This document shows positions 52,230-60,339 of a stretch of 64,000 nucleotides of DNA, piece by piece (within the stretch, counting starts at the first letter, position 1; the number at the start of each line of letters is the position of its first letter). The notes under the pieces were generated by a model that worked only from the letters and a program-made list of their open reading frames with translations, searched no databases and was not told the origin of the DNA. The stretch comes from Candidatus Poribacteria bacterium (lineage in GTDB: Bacteria; Poribacteria; WGA-4E; WGA-3G), in contig JAJDTM010000029.1 in assembly GCA_022827185.1 (NCBI GenBank), positions 1 to 64,000 on the forward strand, given 5' to 3'. A program made the translations under genes and the position numbers.

Positions 52230-54053
52230 TTAGTCTCCGCTCGTTGCGGGTGCATGTTCAGGTTGTGCCTGCGGAATCCAATCAGATTCTTCACCGGGGA
52301 CACTATATTCATAGGGACCGCGGTAGACAGTTGGGATTTGACCGAAGTTGCCGTGCGGTACCGGTGTGGGTGCTTCCCACTCCAGCGTATTAACCTGCCA
52401 CGGATTTTGTTCGGCGACTTTCCCTTTGTATATGCTCCAGAAGAAGTTAAAGACGAGTATCAACTGTGCGAACCCAAGGGTAAATGCACTCATCGTGATA
52501 AAGATGTTCATGCCTTCAAACCCTTGCAGGAATTCATACTGCTGTGGATTGGAGATTCGCCGCATGTGTCCGCCTACGCCGAGAATATGCATGGGGAAGA
52601 ATGTGCAGTTGAATGCGATGAACGTCAACCAGAAATGAATCTTGGAGAGTACATCGTTCATATAACGTCCGTACATCTTCGGGAACCAGAAGATGATACC
52701 ACCGAAAATAGCAAACAGACTTCCGCCGAATACAACGTAGTGAATATGCGCCACAATGTAGTAGGTATCGTGGATGAAGATGTCCACAGGCGTATTTGCC
52801 ATGTAGATACCGCTGAGTCCACCGATGACAAACATCGAAACGAAAGCGATACCGTGAAGCATCGGGGTCGTAAATCGGATGGACCCTCGGAACATTGTGC
52901 CAAGCCAGTTAAATGTCTTAATGGCTGAAGGCACCGCAATGAGCATCGTTGTTGTCATGAAGATGGAGCCCAATCCCGGACGCATACCACTTTGGAACAT
53001 GTGGTGTCCCCAGACAATCCACCCCAAAAACGCAATAGCGATCATTGCGTAGACCATCGAACGGTATCCGAAAATTGGCTTCCGAGAAAAGACAGCAACC
53101 AGTTCAGAAGCGATACCCATACCCGGCAGAATGAGGATATAGACTTCGGGGTGTCCGAAGAACCAGAACAGATGTTGCCAGAGCAGGGGATCACCGCCAC
53201 CTTCTGCTGTTGCAGAGAAGAACGTTGTCCCCGCAAGCCTATCAAAGATGAGAAGTGCGAGTGCAGAAGATAGCACAGGGAACGCGAGCAGCAAGAGAAT
53301 CGCGACGATGAAGAGCGACCAGATGACTAACGGCATCCGGAAGAAGGTCATCCCCGGTGCGCGCATATTGATAATCGTTGTAATGTAGTTAATAGAACCC
53401 ACCAGAGAGGAAAAGCCCTGAAGGAGTAAACTAATCGCCCAGAGATTTAGCCCCCACTCAACGCCTGTCCACTGTGGATCAGAAGAGAGGGGCGCGTAGC
53501 CTGTCCACCCTGCTGAGGCGTGTCCACCGGGTACAAAGAACCCCATCACCATCACAATTGCGGCAAGGACTGCAAGCCAAAAGGAGAGCATGTTGAGGAT
53601 CGGAAACGCCATATCCCGTGTACCGATCATCAACGGAATTAAGAAGTTACCGAAAGCACCTACCAAGATAGGAACAACAACAAAGAACACCATAATGGTG
53701 GCATGCATCGTAAAGAGCATGTTGTAAAATTCGGGTGTGATGACCCCACTTGGCATGCTTACCTCAAGCCATTCCTCCTTATCTGACTCATAGATGCGTT
53801 CCCACATCCTGTCAGCACCTGTGACAACTTCACCCTCGTCAATATATTGTTGCGAAGCACCGATGATAGGTAGCGGTCGATCGGGGTAGGCGAGTTGCCA
53901 TCTGAAGAGTAGTGCAAGCCCGCCACCGACGAAAAACATAATCAGTCCATAGATAAGGAACTGCTTACCGATTGTCTTGTGGTCGAGCGAAAAGACGTAT
54001 TTACGAATAAAACTTTCTTCGTGATGATGTTCCGTATGTTCGTTATCGTGCAT
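52230..54053 (-). CDS. ctaD: Cytochrome c oxidase subunit I
   Basis: A 607-aa protein. Heme-copper oxidase subunit I with about 12 TM segments. FGHPEVYILILPGMG has the CuB His and the cross-linked Tyr. WGHHMFQSG has the other two CuB histidines. HDTYYIVAHIHYVVFGG has heme ligands. The C-terminal hydrophobic-then-hydrophilic tail is longer than average. The ATG at 54053 has a strong AGGAGG; the longer in-frame start would overlap subunit II. Confidence 0.96.
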   Translation of the reverse strand: MHDNEHTEHHHEESFIRKYVFSLDHKTIGKQFLIYGLIMFFVGGGLALLFRWQLAYPDRPLPIIGASQQYIDEGEVVTGADRMWERIYESDKEEWLEVSMPSGVITPEFYNMLFTMHATIMVFFVVVPILVGAFGNFLIPLMIGTRDMAFPILNMLSFWLAVLAAIVMVMGFFVPGGHASAGWTGYAPLSSDPQWTGVEWGLNLWAISLLLQGFSSLVGSINYITTIINMRAPGMTFFRMPLVIWSLFIVAILLLLAFPVLSSALALLIFDRLAGTTFFSATAEGGGDPLLWQHLFWFFGHPEVYILILPGMGIASELVAVFSRKPIFGYRSMVYAMIAIAFLGWIVWGHHMFQSGMRPGLGSIFMTTTMLIAVPSAIKTFNWLGTMFRGSIRFTTPMLHGIAFVSMFVIGGLSGIYMANTPVDIFIHDTYYIVAHIHYVVFGGSLFAIFGGIIFWFPKMYGRYMNDVLSKIHFWLTFIAFNCTFFPMHILGVGGHMRRISNPQQYEFLQGFEGMNIFITMSAFTLGFAQLILVFNFFWSIYKGKVAEQNPWQVNTLEWEAPTPVPHGNFGQIPTVYRGPYEYSVPGEESDWIPQAQPEHAPATSGD

Positions 54054-54073
54054 TGTTATTATCCTCCTTCCGC

Positions 54074-54739
54074 CTACTGGGGCCATCTTTCTTGTACCCA
54101 GGCATCGTAGTCTGCTTGTGCATGTACATTAAGGTAGCCGAGCATTCCAGAGTGTCCGAATCCACAGAGTTCGGCACAGGGAATCTCATAACGTCCTGCC
54201 TTTGTTGCCTCGAACCAGACATTAATAAATCGGTTAGGCAATGCATCCTGTTTGAGCCGTAATTGCGGTACAAAAAAACTGTGAATGACATCCACAGAGG
54301 TTAGTCGGATATGCACGATCGCGTTAACGGGTACATGCAATTCGTTTTCCAATACCAGGTCATCGTCCGTTCCGAATTCGTTATCAGGACCGGGATACGT
54401 CATATCCCAGTTGAACTGTTTTCCGCTGACCTGTACAACAACATCTGGGTTCTCGGGAAATTGTGTAGGTGATTTAATATTGTTCCACTGTGGGTAACTG
54501 AACATAGCGAGCACAAAGACAATTACCGTTGTAGCGGCTGTCCAAACAATTTCCAGCCTCGTGCTGCCTTCGATGTAAGTGGCTCTCTTGCCTTCCTGAT
54601 GGCGATATTTAATCAGAAAAACGATGAGGGTTCCTATCACAAGGACGAACACAATAAGCGTAAGCCAATAGATAGCGTGAAAGAGGTTATCAACGCCTTG
54701 CCCGAACGTTGATACGTCCTCTGGTAGCCATTGAAGCAT
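54074..54739 (-). CDS. ctaC: Cytochrome c oxidase subunit II
   Basis: A 221-aa protein with two TM segments at the N-terminus and a periplasmic CuA domain. CuA ligands: His153 (VIHSFF), Cys188 and Cys192 in EIPCAELCGFGHSGM, Glu190, His196 and Met199. It accepts electrons from cytochrome c or from the cupredoxin encoded nearby. There is no C-terminal heme c domain, so it is aa3 rather than caa3 in this subunit. It lies 20 bp before ctaD. Confidence 0.96.
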   Translation of the reverse strand: MLQWLPEDVSTFGQGVDNLFHAIYWLTLIVFVLVIGTLIVFLIKYRHQEGKRATYIEGSTRLEIVWTAATTVIVFVLAMFSYPQWNNIKSPTQFPENPDVVVQVSGKQFNWDMTYPGPDNEFGTDDDLVLENELHVPVNAIVHIRLTSVDVIHSFFVPQLRLKQDALPNRFINVWFEATKAGRYEIPCAELCGFGHSGMLGYLNVHAQADYDAWVQERWPQ

Positions 54740-54754
54740 CCAGTCCTCCTTTTA

Positions 54755-54925
54755 AGGGTTATTGGTTGTCAGTTGTCGGTTAAGAGATTTTGATGTAACA
54801 ATTCACGACTTTTTGGCGTGCGTCCCGCTGGGGGAGATGGTTACAAACTAATAACTGCAAACCGAGATAACTTATATATTAGACACTGCAGGCAGGGTTT
54901 AAAACCCCGCCTGCAAACGGGGCTG
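54755..54925. repeat. Family A repeat and CGGGGTTT palindromes, upstream of ctaC
   Basis: GGTTATTGGTTGTCAGTTGT with core TTAAGAG, then ACTAATAACTGCAAAC. A separate palindromic pair GGGTTTAAAACCC and CGCCTGCAAACGG (about 54895-54920) is like the one at 880. No T-run follows. Confidence 0.6.
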
Positions 54926-54939
54926 CGCAAGTCCTATAT

Positions 54940-55746
54940 TTAATTTGTTTGTGCGGACGCTGTAAACGTTGCGCCCACATACGTCAAAATACAAAACAGA
55001 CCAGTAATCAACAGAGAGAGGAGCCAAGACGTTCCCTCTCCAAATGCCTTTGCGGTGGTGTCAAGGTAGAGGCTGTGCCGAAAAGCTGCAAGCCCGTACG
55101 TTAACGGATTGAATTTCATTGTCCATGCCAACCAACTGGGTACGCCAGTGCTCGGAAAAAACGCGCCGGAAAGCAGCCAAATCGGAATCAGCAGGAGATT
55201 CATAATCGCATGAAATCCTTGCGTTGAATCCATCCGCCACGCGATGAGTAGTCCGAGGTTTGTCAAGCTAAACGCCAAAAGTGCCATCACACCGAGCGTG
55301 AGAAAGAACGATGCGGCACCGAATCGGATGCCGGCCATCGGTGCGAGTAACAATAATAGCACGCCTTGCAAAAGTGCTAACGTTGTCCCGCCTAACGCTT
55401 GTGCAAGTACGATCCGCCACCTTGGCACTGGCGCGACAAGTATCCCTTGTAAGAAGCCTTCGCGCCGATCATTGACAACAGAAATTGTAGCGAAAATAGA
55501 CGTAAAAAGCAAGACTAAAACGACGATACCCGGATAAAAATACGCAATATAATCCAGTTCATCTGTTGCACCAGCCGGTCGGAAAGAAGCACTCAACCCG
55601 CTCCCGATGAGAATCCAAAATACCAAGGGTTGCGCAATAGCACTGAAGAGTCGACTCCGTTGGCGATAAAACCTAATGATTTCGCGCCACCATATCGTTG
55701 CAATCGGTAGCAGATTTTTAATTTTCCGTATCCTTCCTCTACACAA
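54940..55746 (-). CDS. ABC-2 type permease
   Basis: A 268-aa polytopic protein with six TM segments. ABC-2 type (DrrB-like): FRPAGATDELDYIAYFYPGI, VVNDRREGFLQGILVAPVPR, LLIPIWLLSGAFFPSTGVPS, MKFNPLTYGLAAFRHSLYLD. It pairs with the ATPase at 55739-56659, whose end it overlaps by 8 nt. The TTG at 55746 is the first in-frame start but the exact start is uncertain. Substrate unknown; presence in the respiratory cluster suggests a role in assembly or copper/heme handling. Confidence 0.85.
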   Translation of the reverse strand: MCRGRIRKIKNLLPIATIWWREIIRFYRQRSRLFSAIAQPLVFWILIGSGLSASFRPAGATDELDYIAYFYPGIVVLVLLFTSIFATISVVNDRREGFLQGILVAPVPRWRIVLAQALGGTTLALLQGVLLLLLAPMAGIRFGAASFFLTLGVMALLAFSLTNLGLLIAWRMDSTQGFHAIMNLLLIPIWLLSGAFFPSTGVPSWLAWTMKFNPLTYGLAAFRHSLYLDTTAKAFGEGTSWLLSLLITGLFCILTYVGATFTASAQTN

Positions 55747-56659
55747 ACGGGTTGCCTGTCAACTTTATGAACACGTCCTCCAATGTCGGTTTCCCGAACC
55801 GAACCGATTGAATCTCCTCTGGAAACGCGGCGACCACATCTCGAACGAATTCATGTCCACGCTCGCATTCAATACGGAGCTGATCATCGGTCAGTACGGT
55901 TGAAACCTTGAATTTTTCATTAATCGCGGGCCCGAGAGTTCCGCTGTCCACGCTCTCTATGATGATAACATCGCCACCGACTTTTGTTTTCAGTTCATCA
56001 GGATCGCCGAGGGCGACTAATTTACCTTCATCCAAAATGCCCACCCTATTGCATGCCTCGGCATCATCTAACAGGTGCGTTGTCATCAGCACAAGAATAT
56101 TTTCCGTCCGTGCAAGCATACTGAGGTAGTCGTTAAGTTGTCGCCGTGCGGCTACATCTAAACCACTTGTCGGTTCGTCAAGGAGCAGTACACGCGGGGA
56201 ATGGAGCAAAGCTTTTGCGATTTCAACGCGTCTTTGTAAACCACCAGATAAGACTTCAACCCGTTCCGTTGCCCGATCCGAGACGCCAAAACGTTCAAGG
56301 AGCTCCGAAATTCGGTGGCGCAGGGTTTTACCAGCAAGCCCGTAGAGATGTCCGTGGTGTCGTAAATTCTCGACGACAGTCAGCTTGGCATCTAATCCTG
56401 GGTGTTGAAAAACGACCCCTAAAAGGTTCCTAATCGCTTTCACCTCGGTTGCTAAATCGTGTCCGAAGATGCGAACAGTGCCAGCGGTTACTGGCATCAA
56501 TGTAGACAGGATCCTAAAAAGGGTCGTTTTCCCACTTCCGTTGGGTCCGAGGAGTCCAAAAATCTCGCCGCATGAGACATCGAAACTGATATTGTCAAGT
56601 GCCTGCCGCTGCTGATAAGCGTGCGAGAGATTTTCTACCTGAATTTGGCTGTCAGCCAT
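55739..56659 (-). CDS. ABC transporter ATPase (ABC-2 partner)
   Basis: A 306-aa nucleotide-binding protein. Walker A GLLGPNGSGKTTL, signature LSGGLQRRVEIA, Walker B VLLLDEPTSGLD, H-loop TTHLLDDAE. DrrA/NosF type with a C-terminal domain of about 80 residues. The chosen ATG at 56659 begins MADSQIQVENL and lies inside a family A repeat (ATGGCTGACAGC on the minus strand). A longer form starting at 56749 would carry 30 repeat-encoded residues. Confidence 0.9.
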   Translation of the reverse strand: MADSQIQVENLSHAYQQRQALDNISFDVSCGEIFGLLGPNGSGKTTLFRILSTLMPVTAGTVRIFGHDLATEVKAIRNLLGVVFQHPGLDAKLTVVENLRHHGHLYGLAGKTLRHRISELLERFGVSDRATERVEVLSGGLQRRVEIAKALLHSPRVLLLDEPTSGLDVAARRQLNDYLSMLARTENILVLMTTHLLDDAEACNRVGILDEGKLVALGDPDELKTKVGGDVIIIESVDSGTLGPAINEKFKVSTVLTDDQLRIECERGHEFVRDVVAAFPEEIQSVRFGKPTLEDVFIKLTGNPFV

Positions 56660-56765
56660 CGGCTGTCGGCTCTCGGTAACTATGGAATGCAGAACTTCTG
56701 TGTCTACCACAAGGAAAACCTCTTGCCGACCGTTCTCACTGCGAAGCATGCCGATTACTGATGGC
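56645..56765. repeat. Family A repeat providing the ABC ATPase start region
   Basis: Arms TTGGCTGTCAGCCATCGGCT and GCATGCCGATTACTGATGGC around the loop. It includes the insert CGTTCTCACTGCGAAGCA (about 56733-56750), the inverse of TGCTTCGCAGTGAGAA at 9285. Confidence 0.75.
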
Positions 56766-57547
56766 TACTTCATTTTCAACGTGAAATCTTGCGTGACAGT
56801 GCCGCCAGCCTCTACAGTAACAGCGACAGGTGCCTTACTGTTCGTACCACACGCTTCATGCCAATAGCCGAGTTTATATTCGCCTGCTGGGACATCTTCA
56901 AGCGTGAATTCACCCTTTTCGTTGGTAACGGCAAAATAGGGGTGCGGTACGTAACTGACCCAAGCCGACATCCACCCGTGCACGTCGCATTTGACTTCGA
57001 CAGGCCCCTCCGCCTTCTTGACGGCTTTGAGGGGCATTTTCCGACGGGCTTTTGGCTGTGCTTTGTTAACCGGTTTATTGATCTTACTGAAGATATGCAC
57101 ATTGTGCATAATCTTATCGGAATTCAGCATTGTTAGACGCGCGCCAACAGGAACGATCTGGACATGTGGCGTGAATTTGCAACCCTTCTGATCGATCTCT
57201 GTTTTGGCTTTTTCGTCAAAATCTTTACCTGCTGAAATGTCAATTAGGTAGACAATTGTATTTTTTAAAGCGTTGCCCTCACCGACGACCAGTGACTCAT
57301 CAAACTTCGGGTCAGCACCACAAACTTTCTCGTCTTTAGTGATTTCCAGTGCTGCCTTCTCAGGCACGTCCCCTTCAAACTTCACGACACCGCTAATTGT
57401 GCCGCCATTGTTCACCTTCATAGCTTTATACGCTTCAGGGAACACTAACATTTCCATTTCCCCTGAACCGGAGTCAGCTGCGAAGGCAGTACCGACGAAA
57501 CAGCAGGCGAGAAGTATAGCGAGACTCGCCAACAAATAGGATTTCAT
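56765..57547 (-). CDS. Exported cupredoxin/carboxypeptidase-regulatory-domain protein
   Basis: A 260-aa protein with a signal peptide (MKSYLLASLAILLACCFVGT). A middle cupredoxin-like domain has putative type-1 copper ligands His148 (MHNVH), Cys187, His190 and Met193 (CDVHGWM). A CarboxypepD_reg-like module follows (FAVTNEKGEFTLEDVPAGEY, KLGYWHEACG). It could be a blue-copper electron carrier between the c-cytochromes and the aa3 oxidase. It sits between the 571-aa cytochrome gene and the ABC ATPase. Metal occupancy is inference. Confidence 0.85.
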   Translation of the reverse strand: MKSYLLASLAILLACCFVGTAFAADSGSGEMEMLVFPEAYKAMKVNNGGTISGVVKFEGDVPEKAALEITKDEKVCGADPKFDESLVVGEGNALKNTIVYLIDISAGKDFDEKAKTEIDQKGCKFTPHVQIVPVGARLTMLNSDKIMHNVHIFSKINKPVNKAQPKARRKMPLKAVKKAEGPVEVKCDVHGWMSAWVSYVPHPYFAVTNEKGEFTLEDVPAGEYKLGYWHEACGTNSKAPVAVTVEAGGTVTQDFTLKMK

Positions 57548-57562
57548 TTTTTTCTCCTTTAA

Positions 57563-57680
57563 TAGCCGTCAGCCATCAGCCTTCGGCTTTCAGTTAAGAG
57601 ATTTGTTTGACAGTAACAGTTAGCATAACTGCTACAAGTTGTTTACTGACTGCTGACTGCTGACAGCCGACAGCCATTGG
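57563..57680. repeat. Family A repeat (AGCCGTCAGCC arms)
   Basis: Left arm AATAGCCGTCAGCCATCAGC with core TTAAGAG, inner inverted pair TAACAGTTAGCATAACTGCT, right arm CTGCTGACAGCCGACAGCC. It is upstream of the cupredoxin gene. Confidence 0.8.
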
Positions 57681-57693
57681 TGTTTCTATATTT

Positions 57694-59409
57694 TTAGGCT
57701 TCTTCTGAATTTCTGCGTTGTACGAACGCGCGCAAACCGAAGAGGAAACCAACAGAGAGCAGCGCGATTAAGGGCGGATAAATGAACCGCTTTGATGATG
57801 GAACAGGTTCAAGGACAAAAGTGTACCAACTTGTCATCACCCGTTTTGTATCAACATCACCGTTCGCGCCGTCCCATGCGGAGAACGCGATGGGGACAAA
57901 CACACCGGATTCAAGTTGTAAGTCCTTTTTATCATCGGTTTTTAAGGCGCGTTTCACCCATAATTTGTATTGCCCATTTGTGTAGGTACCTTGTGCTTGT
58001 AGCTCGCCTTGTGCTTCCTGAACCCCGGCGTTGTTGATACCTTTAGCGGTCAACTCGGTTACCTGGTCAGGTGCTGAGGCTTTCCAATGCCATAGGTAGA
58101 CCGGAAGTCTTCCACCCCACAAGAAATAGGGCTTGGGTGCGGTCGGTCCTTGCGGCACCTTCACCGGAAACTGGATTGCTAAGGCATCCTCAAGAGTCTT
58201 CCCTGTCTCTTCATCGGTCTCGTCAGTCGTATGCGTTCGGTCATCCCATATAAAGAGGAAAGCGACCTCTGTGTCATTGTAATACGATTTAACATTCACA
58301 GCATCAATCGTTGGATTAAACTGTCGTGGCTCAATGACGACTTGCCCAACGAGCGGGAAGTAACTGGCTTCAAGGGTTTCCCATGCGGCATCATCCATTT
58401 CAGGCAGTTCACCTTGAATGTATTGTGAACGGAGTACGTTGTTGCCGATAGCAGGTTCAGGACGTTTTTCAGGCATGAGCGATTTAACGTAGTTCGCCAA
58501 ATGCCAACTCTTTTCATAAACGACGCTCATCGCATCATCATAAATCTGTTTTTCTTCTGCAGACAGTTCCGTACCTTCTGCGAGATTAACGGCAATGTCA
58601 ACAGCAGCATCGTATTTCTCGTAAAGTTGGGCGGATTCTTCTTCCTCTGCCTCTGTCATCTCATCTTTGTTATCTAATTCGATCATGCGACTGGATTCCT
58701 CAGCCGTTAGTCCGAAGCCTGGAAAGCTATCGCCTTCAAAAGCAGGCATAGCTGAACCGGCGAGTCCGCCAATAAATCGTTTGAAGATGTCTTCGGTATC
58801 CGAACCCCCTCGGAAATTCCAACCCTGTGTTAGATTCGCGGGCCAGCTCTGGAATCCCCACTCATCGGTCAGGTCCGGTGCAGAGGTCCCATCGCCTCTT
58901 CCAACATCCCCGTGGCATTCAACACAGCCGAGTTCTGTATAAAGTGCTTTTCCGGTTTCTACACTCTGTTCAGCGTAAGGGACTTTTCCGGACAGGTTAA
59001 TCTGCTTTGGTGGTGTTTCAGCTTCCTTAAAGCCGTCGTAGAAGGTTTTGATATATGCCACCACTTCCCAACGATCATTAGCACTTAGGGCAGTATCCCA
59101 CGGTGGCATAGACGAGCCGGGCATCCCTTCGGTGATGATGTCAAACAGATCTTGATCTGTTGGGAGTTGTCCAGTTTCTGTAGACCGGATTTTATACAGA
59201 CCGCGTGTGAAATCCCTCGGTTTTGGAAGCAGATTCTCAGCGGCGGATCCGTCGCCTCTGCCTTCAATACCGTGACAGTGTGCGCAGCTATTTTCATAAA
59301 CCTGTTTTCCCTTTTCGGAAGCCTCTGGTGCATTTTGCGCATGCGCAAAATTAAACCCAACAAGCATTCCAAACAGGATAAGTAGGAGAGCGATTGTTCT
59401 GATTCTCAT
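57694..59409 (-). CDS. Diheme cytochrome c fused to an ethylbenzene-dehydrogenase-type heme domain
   Basis: A 571-aa protein. Signal peptide (ending FAHA). Two class-I-like heme sites CAHCH (42-46) and CVECH (162-166). An EB_dh-type domain follows (about 350-540: WETLEASYFPLVGQVVIEPR, VAFLFIWDDRTH, YFLWGGRLPVYLWHWK) that binds heme b in other systems. C-terminal TM (IYPPLIALLSVGFLFGLRAF). It is probably periplasmic and anchored. Start ATG follows GGGGAGG in the upstream gene's end, 2 bp after that stop, so translation is probably coupled. The partner is unknown. Confidence 0.9.
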   Translation of the reverse strand: MRIRTIALLLILFGMLVGFNFAHAQNAPEASEKGKQVYENSCAHCHGIEGRGDGSAAENLLPKPRDFTRGLYKIRSTETGQLPTDQDLFDIITEGMPGSSMPPWDTALSANDRWEVVAYIKTFYDGFKEAETPPKQINLSGKVPYAEQSVETGKALYTELGCVECHGDVGRGDGTSAPDLTDEWGFQSWPANLTQGWNFRGGSDTEDIFKRFIGGLAGSAMPAFEGDSFPGFGLTAEESSRMIELDNKDEMTEAEEEESAQLYEKYDAAVDIAVNLAEGTELSAEEKQIYDDAMSVVYEKSWHLANYVKSLMPEKRPEPAIGNNVLRSQYIQGELPEMDDAAWETLEASYFPLVGQVVIEPRQFNPTIDAVNVKSYYNDTEVAFLFIWDDRTHTTDETDEETGKTLEDALAIQFPVKVPQGPTAPKPYFLWGGRLPVYLWHWKASAPDQVTELTAKGINNAGVQEAQGELQAQGTYTNGQYKLWVKRALKTDDKKDLQLESGVFVPIAFSAWDGANGDVDTKRVMTSWYTFVLEPVPSSKRFIYPPLIALLSVGFLFGLRAFVQRRNSEEA

Positions 59410-59411
59410 TT

Positions 59412-60188
59412 TTAGTGCGCCTCCCCAAAGGTTCGGAACTGATAGCCGGTGTAGTCAGAAAGAAAGAGAATTACGTCCCAAATTTCGTCTTTCGTCAAGG
59501 TGTTTTCCCAGATAGGCATTGCTGAATCCCAAGGTGTCCCCGCTGCAGGTAATCCCGGTCCGCCCTTGGCAATCCGCCAAAAAAAGAAAGATTCTTGGAA
59601 GTTAGGTATAATTCCTGGGTCCTGGAAATTAGCGGGTAGCGGCTGGAGATAGGGTGCGAAATGCCCTTGCCCATCTAAGTGGTCTCCGTGGCAGTAAAAG
59701 CAATTCTGATGATAGACACGCTTACCGTTTTCAACATGCGCTTTGAACGCCTCCGGATCATCTTTTTCATAATGCCGGAAGGGGTTCACAACATCCTGCA
59801 TCGTGCCGATGACTTCATCTTTGTAGGTCAATTCAAGCGGCGGCGATGGATGTGCGTCGCGCGGGCTTCCAGGGGGATTCGCGCGTTGCGCAATAATTGA
59901 GTAGGTATAACCGAGCAGCAGGAGCGGAATTAACACCACAAGCACGCGGCGGTGGAGACGGCGTTTGTCTTCGACCAGCGTTTCGAGGATAGGGCGGCGA
60001 AATTCCCGAAAGAGTGAATCCTCAACGGAGATATGCACCAAGATCGCGATTATAATCAATCCCATATACATCGCAATCACGCTACCCGGTATCGGTACTG
60101 AGATGATGCCTCCAACGACAAATTTCAGGAAGATCCAAGAACCAACCAGAATTATGAGACATATTGTGAAAAGCGAAGGTCTTTTCAT
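59412..60188 (-). CDS. Membrane-anchored monoheme cytochrome c
   Basis: A 258-aa protein with three N-terminal TM segments (about 8-32, 34-52, 82-100), then a single class-I heme motif CFYCH (163-167) and a distal Met region (MPIWENTLTKDEIWDVILFL). The fold resembles the cytochrome c subunit of menaquinol or bc-type complexes. SD AAGGAAATTAG (leader C) precedes the ATG. It is between the two larger cytochromes. Confidence 0.9.
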   Translation of the reverse strand: MKRPSLFTICLIILVGSWIFLKFVVGGIISVPIPGSVIAMYMGLIIIAILVHISVEDSLFREFRRPILETLVEDKRRLHRRVLVVLIPLLLLGYTYSIIAQRANPPGSPRDAHPSPPLELTYKDEVIGTMQDVVNPFRHYEKDDPEAFKAHVENGKRVYHQNCFYCHGDHLDGQGHFAPYLQPLPANFQDPGIIPNFQESFFFWRIAKGGPGLPAAGTPWDSAMPIWENTLTKDEIWDVILFLSDYTGYQFRTFGEAH

Positions 60189-60315
60189 TTTTCTAATTTC
60201 CTTGCGGTTCTGTCAGGTGGATTCGGAGTTTGACTATTCCCTGACGTATCTCTGAAGAAATCCGCAGAAATGCCCAAGCACATCCTTTCATTACATTACA
60301 GGTTATGTTTTCTGT
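60189..60315. repeat. Leader-C repeat upstream of the 258-aa cytochrome
   Basis: Minus strand: distal TAACCTGTAATGTAATGAAA, proximal GAACCGCAAGGAAATTAG ending at the ATG at 60188. A longer, diverged member of the leader-C family. Confidence 0.7.
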
Positions 60316-60339
60316 TTTTTAGCAACTATTTTTTGTATG

